From NCBI RefSeq assembly GCF_903645305.1, contig NZ_CAHJXO010000001.1:124001-188000 (forward strand): DNA of 64,000 nucleotides, written 5' to 3'. Source of the DNA: Corynebacterium sp. Marseille-P4321 (lineage in GTDB: Bacteria > Actinomycetota > Actinomycetes > Mycobacteriales > Mycobacteriaceae). The notes beneath the pieces were generated by a model that ran no database searches, was not told the origin of the DNA, and saw nothing but the letters and a program-made list of their open reading frames with translations. Positions 1 through 7,187 of this stretch are shown piece after piece (position 1 is the first letter of the stretch; each line of letters begins with the position of its first letter). A program made the translations under genes and the position numbers.

Positions 1-569
1 GAGACCTCCTCACGCTCTTCCTCCCAGCCGCGCTCGCGAATAGCGGCCAGGTGCGAAAGCTCGCGTTGGTAGCGGCTGCCCTCGCCGGAGGCGGTGAACA
101 CGCTGCGCGCCTCGGCCTCCGGCAGGTGCGCCACCATCGCGCGACCAGAGGCGGTGCGCAGCGCGGATAGACGTACGCCGACCTGCGTGATCAGCGACGG
201 CGCCTGGGGGGAGCGGATCTCCTGCAGGTAGACCACCTCCGAGCCGGCCAGGCGGGAAAGGTGGCCGGTGCCGGAGCAGGCGTCGGCGATTGCCCGCAGA
301 TCCTTCTCGGCGAGGCGCACGATGGGCTGCTGGATGGTGTAGGCCTGGGCCATCGAGTAGGCAGCCATACCGAGGCCGTAGGTCTGGGTGTCCGGCAGGT
401 GAACCACGTAGCCGGAGCTCTCCAGCTCGGCGAGTAGGTGGTAGGTGGTGGAGCGGGGCAAGTCGAGCTCGGCGCGGATGCGTGCTGCGGACACCGGGGC
501 GTCCAGACTGGATAGCAGGGTGAGGATCTGCAGCACGCGGTGTGCGGCGGGGACTTGCGCTTCTGCCAT
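1..569 (-). CDS. IclR-family transcriptional regulator (C-terminus beyond window edge)
   Basis: The minus-strand reading from ATG at 569 gives MAEAQVPAAHRVLQILTLL, followed by a winged helix-turn-helix (about residues 12-60, with LPRSTTYHLLAEL as the recognition region) and the start of an IclR effector domain that runs off the left edge, so about 189 residues are visible. IclR proteins bind small catabolic ligands and control nearby pathway genes. It lies 90 bp downstream of a yjiH-like gene on the same strand, separated by a terminator-like hairpin. Because a HutR-like operator lies upstream of hutG in this window and the corynebacterial HutR I recall is IclR-type, this gene is a reasonable HutR candidate; that assignment is inference. 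It could instead control the acyl-CoA dehydrogenase/CoA-transferase genes. Confidence 0.88.
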   Translation of the reverse strand, partial: MAEAQVPAAHRVLQILTLLSSLDAPVSAARIRAELDLPRSTTYHLLAELESSGYVVHLPDTQTYGLGMAAYSMAQAYTIQQPIVRLAEKDLRAIADACSGTGHLSRLAGSEVVYLQEIRSPQAPSLITQVGVRLSALRTASGRAMVAHLPEAEARSVFTASGEGSRYQRELSHLAAIRERGWEEEREEV

Positions 570-602
570 GCTTGCTGAGTTTACGGCAGGCACAAAGAAG
601 AA

Positions 603-632
603 CCCCGCCGCGTGAACTACTCAGCGGCGGGG
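603..632 (-). terminator. Rho-independent terminator after the first yjiH-like gene
   Basis: Read on the minus strand, the arms CCCCGCCGC and GCGGCGGGG (9 bp, loop of 12) are followed by the T-rich run TTCTTCTTT. The hairpin lies directly after the stop codon at 660 and before the IclR start at 569, so the regulator probably has its own promoter. Confidence 0.65.
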
Positions 633-659
633 CTCGTCGTGCTCGAGGCCCTAGAAGCT

Positions 660-2057
660 CTAGAAGATCAGGTAAGCGAGCGGCACGGTGAGGATGATGG
701 ACAGCACCACGCGCTGGAACCAGATGATCACCATGCGGCCGATGGGCAGCGGGATGTCCGTGGCCAGCACTGCCGGGATCATCGAGGAGAAGAAGAACAC
801 CTGGCTGATGGACACAACGCCCACGGTGAAGCGCAGGATCTCCGACTCGTGCCCGGCGACCAGGGTGGCCGGCAGGAACAGCTCGGACAGGCCGATGGCG
901 AACGCCTCGGAGGCCAGCCACGGGTCCGGGATCTGCATGATCCAAGCGATGGGGAAGAACACAGCGCCGATGATCTTGAACACCGGGGTGTAGAACGCCA
1001 GCGCCAGGCCGATGATGCCCACGGCCATGATGCCGGGGATCACCTGGATCGTCATCAGCAAGCCGTCTTTGAAGTTGCGCCAGATGGTGCGCGGCAGGGA
1101 ATCGGCCTGCGCGAGGAACGCCATGGCTTCCTTCCAGGCGGCCTTCACGACGTTGCCCTGGGCTTTCTCCTCCGGTTGGGGTTCGGCGCCGGGAGCGTAA
1201 TCGTCAGGAATGGTGCTCAACGGCGGGATACGCACGACGATCGCGGTGACAAGGAAGCACACCGCGAGGGTCACGGCGAAGTAGATGCCCCAGATGTCCA
1301 TCAGGTCCAAGGTGCGGGCTACCACCACCATGAAGGTTGCGGAAGCGGTGGAGAAGCCAGCCACGATAATCGACGCCTCTCGGGCGGTGTAGCCACCCGT
1401 GCGGTAGATGCGGTTCGTGATCAAAAGGCCCAGCGAATAGGAGCCCAAAAACGACGCCACCGCGTCCACCGCCGACTTACCGGGGGTGTGGTAGACGGGC
1501 CGCATGAAGCGCTGCACCATCACGCCGATGAACTCCATCAGGCCGAAGCCAACCAGCAGGCCGAGGAAGATCGCGCCCACCGGGATGAGCAATCCCACCG
1601 GGATGACCAGCTTGTTCAGGATGAAGGGGCCCAAGCGATCGTCGAAAAGAAAGCTCGGGCCGAACCCAAACACAAGCATTGCGCACAAGATCACCGCAAG
1701 CACGTTGAGGAACGCGAAGATCATCCGCGCCGTGTCTTCCTTCCAACGGCCGGAGATGAATTGGTAGGCGGCGCCGGCGGTGATCATCACCAGCGAGATG
1801 TAGGGCAGCGCGGGCCCGAGCGCGCCCTGCAACCAGCCGACGATGTGGTCGAGCAGAATCGTGTTCTTCTCACCGATGGTGAACGGCACGAAGAACGCGA
1901 AGATGCCGATTGCGCTGTAGAGGAAGAAGCGCCACTTGTTTGACGGATCTAAGGTCTCCACCTCGTGCTCCGGGGGAGGCGAGGGAACCGGAGAAATGGG
2001 GCTGATTTTGCGGCTCACACCGCGCGCGGGGATGGGGTTTTGAGTGGTGTTGTCCAT
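660..2057 (-). CDS. YjiH family membrane protein (nucleoside-recognition 'gate' domain), copy 1
   Basis: A polytopic membrane protein of 465 residues. After a hydrophilic N-terminus it shows WRFFLYSAIGIFAFFVPF and about ten further hydrophobic segments, with gate-type stretches such as GLMEFIGVMVQRFMRPV and SAVDAVASFLGSYSLGLLIT. The family is membrane-bound and of uncertain substrate. ATG 2057 is chosen over an in-frame start at 2096 because CAGGAGAG lies just upstream. It follows the CoA-transferase gene on the same strand after a strong hairpin, so it is probably co-transcribed with the acyl-CoA dehydrogenase operon. A clear paralogue lies at 5615-7054 with near-identical blocks. Transport of a carboxylate, histidine or urocanate would fit the neighbours but is a guess. 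Confidence 0.85.
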   Translation of the reverse strand: MDNTTQNPIPARGVSRKISPISPVPSPPPEHEVETLDPSNKWRFFLYSAIGIFAFFVPFTIGEKNTILLDHIVGWLQGALGPALPYISLVMITAGAAYQFISGRWKEDTARMIFAFLNVLAVILCAMLVFGFGPSFLFDDRLGPFILNKLVIPVGLLIPVGAIFLGLLVGFGLMEFIGVMVQRFMRPVYHTPGKSAVDAVASFLGSYSLGLLITNRIYRTGGYTAREASIIVAGFSTASATFMVVVARTLDLMDIWGIYFAVTLAVCFLVTAIVVRIPPLSTIPDDYAPGAEPQPEEKAQGNVVKAAWKEAMAFLAQADSLPRTIWRNFKDGLLMTIQVIPGIMAVGIIGLALAFYTPVFKIIGAVFFPIAWIMQIPDPWLASEAFAIGLSELFLPATLVAGHESEILRFTVGVVSISQVFFFSSMIPAVLATDIPLPIGRMVIIWFQRVVLSIILTVPLAYLIF

Positions 2058-2084
2058 GAGGCTCTCCTGGGGAAGAGGATGGGC

Positions 2085-2115
2085 AGCTCCCCGCACATCA
2101 AGGCGGCGGGGAGCT
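2085..2115. other. Intercistronic stem-loop between CoA-transferase and yjiH-like genes
   Basis: Perfect 10-bp arms AGCTCCCCGC (2085-2094) and GCGGGGAGCT (2106-2115) with an 11-nt loop. No T-run follows on the minus strand, so it looks more like a processing or stabilising hairpin than a full terminator. Confidence 0.55.
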
Positions 2116-2126
2116 GACTTTTGGGG

Positions 2127-3269
2127 TTAAGGGGAACGCGGCTCCTCGTCGAGCCACTTGGAAATTTCGTCGTTGTATTCGCCGAGCTTCGACGCCGGCG
2201 AGGGAGCGACCATGCCTGCCAAGCGCAGCGGCGAGGCGAGCGTTTTGAACCCGTCGGATTCCTCGGCGATGACGCCTCGTTCCTCCGCGAACGGGCTGCG
2301 CAGCGCCTCGTCCAAGTCGTAGACGCGGGCTGTGGGTACGCCATGCTCTGTGAACAGGGCGATCGTCTCGGACTGGGTCTTGGTGCTCAAGAACTCCTCG
2401 ATGAGCTCGCGCAACGCGACGCGGTTGTCAGAGCGGGCGACCGGGTCGTTAAACCGCTCGTCCGTCATCAGCTCCGGCATATTGAACGCGTTCGCTAGAC
2501 GCTCGAAGAGGCGGTTGTTCGTAATCGCGATGACCACGTCGCCGTCCTTTGTGGCGTAGGTGGAAAACGGGGCGGAGAGCCCATGGTCGTTGCCGATGCG
2601 GGTGGGCGGGTTTTCGTCGTAAAGCGCGCGCATGCCCACCGATTCCATAATGGAAACCAGCGAGTCGTACATGGCCAAGTCGATGTGCTGGCCCTCGCCG
2701 GTGCGTTCGCGCTGGTAAAGCGCGGAGACCGTGCCGAGCGCGGCGTAGAGGCCGGGGACCAAGTCACCGAGCGAGATGCCCACGCGCGTCGGCTTGCCGG
2801 TTGCCCAGCCGGTGATGGACATCAGCCCGCTCATGGCCTGCGCCACGAGGTCGTAGGCCGGTTCCTTCGCCAACGAGCCGGTCTGACCGAAGCCGGAGAT
2901 GCTGGTAACCACCAGGCGCGGGTTGATCTTCAGCAGCTCCGCGGGGCCCAAGCCGAGCTTTTCCAGCACTCCGGGGCGGAAGTTCTCCACCACCACGTCG
3001 CTGCGGCGCACCAGCTCGCGCAGGATCTCCTTGTCCTCGTCCTGCTTGAAGTCGAGCGTGATGCCCTTCTTCGAGCGGTTAAACAGGCGGTAGTAGGCGG
3101 ATTCGCCGTCCACGAAGGGGCCGAACTGGCGCGAGTCGTCGCCCCAGGGGGATTCCACCTTGATTACCTCGGCGCCCAAGTCGGCGAGGATCATGGCGCA
3201 AAACGGCCCGGCGAGCACGCGGGAGAGGTCGAGGACGCGGACGCCCTCAAGCGGTGCGGGGGAAGTCAT
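2127..3269 (-). CDS. CaiB/BaiF (class III) CoA-transferase
   Basis: A protein of 380 residues with the family's start PLEGVRVLDLSRVLAGPFC, the DLGAEVIKVE block near residue 32, and GQHIDLAMYDSLVS, which carries the catalytic aspartate that forms the acyl-anhydride intermediate. Class III enzymes move CoA between organic acids by way of that aspartate. GGGAGG lies 9 nt before ATG 3269. It sits 15 bp downstream of an acyl-CoA dehydrogenase gene on the same strand, so the pair probably activates and then oxidises one acid. A glutarate-type CoA-transferase is attractive because the dehydrogenase has a glutaryl-CoA-dehydrogenase-like C-terminus, but the substrate cannot be read from the sequence. 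Confidence 0.9.
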   Translation of the reverse strand: MTSPAPLEGVRVLDLSRVLAGPFCAMILADLGAEVIKVESPWGDDSRQFGPFVDGESAYYRLFNRSKKGITLDFKQDEDKEILRELVRRSDVVVENFRPGVLEKLGLGPAELLKINPRLVVTSISGFGQTGSLAKEPAYDLVAQAMSGLMSITGWATGKPTRVGISLGDLVPGLYAALGTVSALYQRERTGEGQHIDLAMYDSLVSIMESVGMRALYDENPPTRIGNDHGLSAPFSTYATKDGDVVIAITNNRLFERLANAFNMPELMTDERFNDPVARSDNRVALRELIEEFLSTKTQSETIALFTEHGVPTARVYDLDEALRSPFAEERGVIAEESDGFKTLASPLRLAGMVAPSPASKLGEYNDEISKWLDEEPRSP

Positions 3270-3284
3270 GTCGGTGCGCCTCCC

Positions 3285-4451
3285 TTACACGAACGCGGAT
3301 TCGCCGGTGAGCGAGCGGCCGACGATGAGCTGGTTGATGTCGTAGGTGCCCTCGTAGGAGTAGATCGCCTCGGCGTCGTTGAAGATCTTCGCCATGCGGT
3401 AATCCGAGATCAGCCCGTTGCCGCCCATGAGCTCGCGACCGAGCGCCACGGTCTCGCGCATGAGCTTCGAGGTGAACGCCTTCGCCAGGGCGGACTGCTC
3501 GTTGTTCGCGGTGCCGCGGTCTTCCATGCGGGCGAGCTGCGCCATCATTGACTCGGAGGCGACGAGGTTGCCCTGCATGGTGGCCAGCTTGTTCTGGTTG
3601 AGCTGGAACGAGGAGATCTTCTTGCCGAACTGGATGCGCTCGTCCGCGTAACCCAGCGCCACGTCGAGCGCGCCCATCTGGGTGCCCACGGCCTGCCAGC
3701 CCACGGTGGAGCGGGCGGACTTGAACACCTTGTTGATGTCCTTGAACGAGTTCGCGCCCTCGAGCTTGTTCTCGTCCGGCACGAACACGTTGTCCAGGGT
3801 GATGTCGGCGTTTTGCACGGCGCGGATGGCGATGCGGTTTTCCATCAGGGTTGCGGTGTAGCCCTCCGACGTGGTGTCCACGATGAAGCCCTTCGCCTGG
3901 TTGTCCTCCGGGTCGCGCGCGTAGACGGCGACGTAGTCGGAGAAGGTGGCGTTGCCGATCCAGCGCTTGGCGCCGTTGAGCACCCAGCCGCCGTCGACCT
4001 TCTCTGCGGTGGTGCGCATGCCCTGCGCCACGTCGGAGCCGGCCTCCGGCTCGGTGATGGCCAGCACGCCGGTCTTGCGCACGGCGTAGAGGTCGGGCAG
4101 CCAGCGCTCCTTCTGCTCGTCCGAGCCGAGCAGCTCGATCGAGCCGGTGAACAGGCCGTCTTGGCCGGAGAAGAAGGTGCCCACGGAGCCGTCGGCGCGG
4201 TGGATCTCGGCGGCGACAAGGCCTGCGAGCAGGCGGGAGCGGCCCTGGCCGCGCACGAGGCTGATGATGTTCAGATCGGCGATCGAGGGCAGGAGCTCGT
4301 GCGGGAACTCGGAGCGGTTCCAGTAGTCGACGGCGATGGGCAGCACCTTGGTCTGCGCCCAGTCGCGCACCTTGTACAGGATGTCCTTTTCTTCGGTGGA
4401 CAGTTCACCTTCGAAATCGTAGAAGTCACCGTTGGGGTAGCGGCCGGCCAT
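3285..4451 (-). CDS. Acyl-CoA dehydrogenase, glutaryl-CoA dehydrogenase/ACX4-like
   Basis: A full-length FAD-dependent acyl-CoA dehydrogenase of 388 residues. The FAD/substrate block LAITEPEAGSDVAQGMRT is near residue 133, WIGNATFSDY near 163, and the C-terminal YEGTYDINQLIVGR carries the catalytic glutamate in the position used by glutaryl-CoA dehydrogenase. The arginine that binds the glutaryl carboxylate in the human enzyme (in RSAMSV) is not evident: the aligned stretch here is RADGSVGTFF. Decarboxylating glutaryl-CoA activity is therefore uncertain and a general medium-chain role is possible. GGAG lies 6 nt before ATG 4451. The gene is first in the minus-strand operon and divergent from hutG, sharing a 151-bp promoter region with a HutR-like site. 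Confidence 0.88.
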   Translation of the reverse strand: MAGRYPNGDFYDFEGELSTEEKDILYKVRDWAQTKVLPIAVDYWNRSEFPHELLPSIADLNIISLVRGQGRSRLLAGLVAAEIHRADGSVGTFFSGQDGLFTGSIELLGSDEQKERWLPDLYAVRKTGVLAITEPEAGSDVAQGMRTTAEKVDGGWVLNGAKRWIGNATFSDYVAVYARDPEDNQAKGFIVDTTSEGYTATLMENRIAIRAVQNADITLDNVFVPDENKLEGANSFKDINKVFKSARSTVGWQAVGTQMGALDVALGYADERIQFGKKISSFQLNQNKLATMQGNLVASESMMAQLARMEDRGTANNEQSALAKAFTSKLMRETVALGRELMGGNGLISDYRMAKIFNDAEAIYSYEGTYDINQLIVGRSLTGESAFV

Positions 4452-4543
4452 GAGAATCTCCTCTCTGCGACGGAAGTGTTGCGGGTTTGAAAGTACCCTA
4501 GGTCACATTTCGGGGTTCGAGGAGTGCTGAATTACATTACCAG

Positions 4544-4557
4544 TCTGGGATTTCAGA
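4544..4557. promoter_or_regulatory. HutR-like operator in the hutG/acyl-CoA dehydrogenase divergent region
   Basis: TCTGGGATTTCAGA; its reverse complement TCTGAAATCCCAGA matches 13 of 14 positions of the motif TCTGwwATwCCAGA that I recall for the IclR-type regulator HutR of Corynebacterium resistens. It ends 45 bp before the hutG ATG. The match is seen here; the consensus is from memory. Confidence 0.65.
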
Positions 4558-4565
4558 CAGCAGAT

Positions 4566-4576
4566 GCTTATCGACG
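4566..4576 (+). repeat. First of 18 copies of the 11-mer GCTTATCGACG
   Basis: Exact plus-strand copies start at 4566, 15457, 16970, 18389, 21289, 21665, 29815, 31404, 35342 and 59815. Exact minus-strand copies (CGTCGATAAGC) start at 7171, 9410, 10974, 15361, 20628, 28995, 33267 and 56993. Six lie between genes and twelve inside genes of different reading frames. Near-misses occur at 7579, 17701, 34765 and 60413. No copy lies between 35353 and 56992, between 21676 and 28994, or after 59825. Confidence 0.85.
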
Positions 4577-4602
4577 ATCTAAAGTAACTACCCTCGATAC
4601 AC

Positions 4603-5580
4603 ATGAACACCATCGAAGGACCCCTGTACGCACCCGCTGATGCATGGTCCGGCCGCGATGACGGCCCGGGCCCCGAGCACGCCCGCTGGCACAGCGTGGT
4701 TTCCACCGGCGACGTCACCGCCGCTACAAGCGCTGCCGGCACCGAATCTCCCGGCGCGGTACTCATCGGCTACGCCTCGGACGAGGGCGTGGAGCGCAAC
4801 GGCGGCCGCCAGGGCGCGGCGGCCGGCCCGGACGAGCTGCGCGCCGCGCTGGGCAGCCTGGCCATCCACGACGACTCCCCCCGCCTCGACGCCGGCACCG
4901 TGACCACCCAAGCCGACGACCTCGAGGGCTCGCAGCAGGCGCTGTCCGACCGAGTGCGCGACCTCGCCGACGCCGGCCACCTCGTGGTGGTGCTCGGCGG
5001 CGGCCACGAAACCTCGTTCGCCACGCACCGCGGCGCGCGCGACGCCGTGGGCAACATGGGCATCATCAACTTCGACGCCCACTTCGATCTACGCACCGCC
5101 ACCCGCCCCACCTCGGGCACCCCGTTCCGCCAGATCGCCGACCTCTACGATGGCGACGGCTTCACCTACTCGGTGCTGGGCATTTCGCGGCCGAACAACA
5201 CGCGCGTGCTTTTCGACGAAGCCAAGGCCCTAGACGTGCGCACCATCTTGGACACCGAGCTGGAAAACCTCACCCCCGCCCAGGCCGCAGACCTCGCGGT
5301 TAAGGCCATCCCGGCCGAGGGGCCGATTCACCTGTCCATCGACCTGGACGTCCTGCCAGCGTCGGTCGCGCCGGGCGTGTCCGCGCCGGCCGCCCTCGGT
5401 GTTGCGTTCCCCACCCTGCGCGCGATGGTCGAGGCCGTCGCCGCGACAGGCCGCGTGGCGCTGGTAGACGTCGTGGAGCTCAACCCGTCGTTCGACATCG
5501 ATTCCCGCACCGCCAAGGCGGCCGCCCGCCTCATCGACGACATCGTGGCCGCGCACGCGCGAGCCGTCGCAAAGCGCTAA
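4603..5580 (+). CDS. hutG: Formimidoylglutamase
   Basis: An arginase/agmatinase-fold metalloenzyme of 325 residues that hydrolyses N-formimidoyl-L-glutamate to glutamate and formamide, the last step of one histidine-degradation route. The three metal-binding blocks are present: GGGHE (132-136), NFDAHFD (156-162) and SIDLDVLP (245-252). No ribosome binding site is clear; TACCCT ends 8 nt before ATG, so the transcript may be leaderless. The other hut genes (hutH, hutU, hutI) are not in the window and may lie to the left. A HutR-like operator lies upstream. The gene converges on a yjiH-like gene 34 bp after its stop. Agmatinase is the main alternative, but the long N-terminus and context favour HutG. 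Confidence 0.85.
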   Translation: MNTIEGPLYAPADAWSGRDDGPGPEHARWHSVVSTGDVTAATSAAGTESPGAVLIGYASDEGVERNGGRQGAAAGPDELRAALGSLAIHDDSPRLDAGTVTTQADDLEGSQQALSDRVRDLADAGHLVVVLGGGHETSFATHRGARDAVGNMGIINFDAHFDLRTATRPTSGTPFRQIADLYDGDGFTYSVLGISRPNNTRVLFDEAKALDVRTILDTELENLTPAQAADLAVKAIPAEGPIHLSIDLDVLPASVAPGVSAPAALGVAFPTLRAMVEAVAATGRVALVDVVELNPSFDIDSRTAKAAARLIDDIVAAHARAVAKR

Positions 5581-5614
5581 GCCCCCACGGCCCAACCAGC
5601 CGGGCCGGCCCCTT

Positions 5615-7054
5615 CTAGAACACCAGGTGCGCGACCGGCACCGTGATCACCAGCGTGAGCAGCACGCGGATGAACCAGATCAGCACAATCTTGCCGATGT
5701 TCAGCGGGATGTCGGTGGCCAGCACCGCAGGCACCATCGCGGAGAAGAAGAAGATCTGGCTCACGCACACCACAGCGATGGTGAACTTGAGCACCAGGTC
5801 GTCGCTGCCCGCCACCATGGTGGCCGGCAGGAACATCTCGGCCAGGCCGGTCGCAATCGCGCCGGAGGTCTCCCACGGGTCGGGCAGGCGCAGCAGCCAC
5901 ACCACCGGGTAGAACACCGCGCCGAGGATGTTGAATACCGGGGTGTAGTACGCAATCGTCAGGCCCAGCACGCCCACGGACATGATGCCCGGGATGACCT
6001 GGATGACCATCACGATGCCGTCGCGGAAGTTGTCCCACAGCACCTTCCACAGCGGGTCGGCGTTGGCCAGCTCGCGCTGGGATTCGCGCCAGGCCGCCTT
6101 GAAGCGGTTGCCGGTGATCTTCTTCTCGGGGTTCGGCTCCGCGCCCTCGGCGACCTCGTCGGGGATGCGGGACAGCGGCGGGATCCACACCGTGATCGCC
6201 GTGACTGCGAAGGTGATGGCGAAGCAGATGAAGAAGTAAGGCACCCAGTAGTCCATGATGTCCAGGGTCTTGGCCACGATGACCATGAACGTTGCGGAGA
6301 CCGTCGAGAAGCCCGATGCGATAATCGCGGCCTCCCGCCCGGTGTAGGCGCCGGACTTGTACATGCGGTTGGTGATCAAAAGGCCCAGGGAGTACGAGCC
6401 GAGGAACGACGCCACCGCGTCCACCGCGGACTTGCCGGGGGTGCGGAACACGGGGCGCATGATCGGCTGCACCATCACGCCGATGAACTCCATCAGGCCG
6501 AAGCCCACCAGCAGGCCGAGGAAGATCGCACCCACCGGGATGAGCAGGCCGACCGGGATGACCAGCTTGTTCAGGATGAACGGGCCGATGTCCTCGTTGA
6601 ACAGGAACGACGGGCCGAAGCCGAAGGTGAGCATCGCGCAGAGCACCACCGCGAGCACGCTGAGGAACGCGAACACCATGCGTGCGGTGTCTTCCTTCCA
6701 GCGGCCGGAAATGAACTGGTACGCGGCGCCCGCGGCGATGGCCACGAGCGCGAGGACCTGGGCGCCTTGGCCCAGGGTGGTGATGATCCAGTTCGTGATG
6801 TGGTCCAGCAGGATCGTGGACTTGCCGTCCGGGCTGGTGGAAAACGGCACGAAGAAGGCGAAGATGCCGATCGCGCTGTAGACGAAGAAGCGCCAGCGGT
6901 TCTTCACCTCGATGGGGCCTTCGTCGCCGTAGGTGCCACCTTCGAGGTTCTCCTCGACGTGCGTGCGCGTCGGCGACGGCTTGATGGTGAAGCTGGGTGG
7001 GTAGGTGAATTTCCCGCCGCTTTGGGGCTGCGGTGTGGGTGGTTCTGCAGACAT
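5615..7054 (-). CDS. YjiH family membrane protein (nucleoside-recognition 'gate' domain), copy 2
   Basis: A paralogue of the 660-2057 gene, 479 residues, with the shared blocks WRFFVYSAIGIFAFFVPF, LGLLVGFGLMEFIGVMVQP and VDAVASFLGSYSLGLLIT. The two proteins differ mainly in the hydrophilic N-terminus and in scattered membrane residues, so this is an older duplication rather than a recent one. GGAGGAAG lies about 8 nt before ATG 7054. The gene stands alone, convergent with hutG and downstream of the LCP gene on the same strand. Function is unknown; its position next to hutG makes a histidine-related substrate worth testing. Confidence 0.85.
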   Translation of the reverse strand: MSAEPPTPQPQSGGKFTYPPSFTIKPSPTRTHVEENLEGGTYGDEGPIEVKNRWRFFVYSAIGIFAFFVPFSTSPDGKSTILLDHITNWIITTLGQGAQVLALVAIAAGAAYQFISGRWKEDTARMVFAFLSVLAVVLCAMLTFGFGPSFLFNEDIGPFILNKLVIPVGLLIPVGAIFLGLLVGFGLMEFIGVMVQPIMRPVFRTPGKSAVDAVASFLGSYSLGLLITNRMYKSGAYTGREAAIIASGFSTVSATFMVIVAKTLDIMDYWVPYFFICFAITFAVTAITVWIPPLSRIPDEVAEGAEPNPEKKITGNRFKAAWRESQRELANADPLWKVLWDNFRDGIVMVIQVIPGIMSVGVLGLTIAYYTPVFNILGAVFYPVVWLLRLPDPWETSGAIATGLAEMFLPATMVAGSDDLVLKFTIAVVCVSQIFFFSAMVPAVLATDIPLNIGKIVLIWFIRVLLTLVITVPVAHLVF

Positions 7055-7187
7055 TGTGATCTTCCTCCAATCTGTCGGTGGAGTAGTTTAAATCACTATT
7101 CGCGCGCATTTGTGGCGGGGGTCAGATTTTTGTCAGATGTTTGATCGCGCCGGGTGTGGTCGCCCACCCCCGTCGATAAGCATGCGC

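Noticed and set aside
10-945. Long minus-strand open frame of 311 codons across the IclR and yjiH-like region
   Set aside because: It is in a shadow frame of two better-supported genes, has Arg/Pro/His-rich composition and no family motif.
4566-4576. GCTTATCGACG as a DnaA box or KOPS/FtsK site
   Set aside because: It matches only 7 of 9 positions of TTATCCACA, and the copies show no strand bias in this window, unlike KOPS.
5577-7109. 510-codon minus-strand and 505-codon plus-strand frames across the second yjiH-like gene
   Set aside because: Both are shadows of the 5615-7054 gene, which has the family motifs and a good ribosome binding site.
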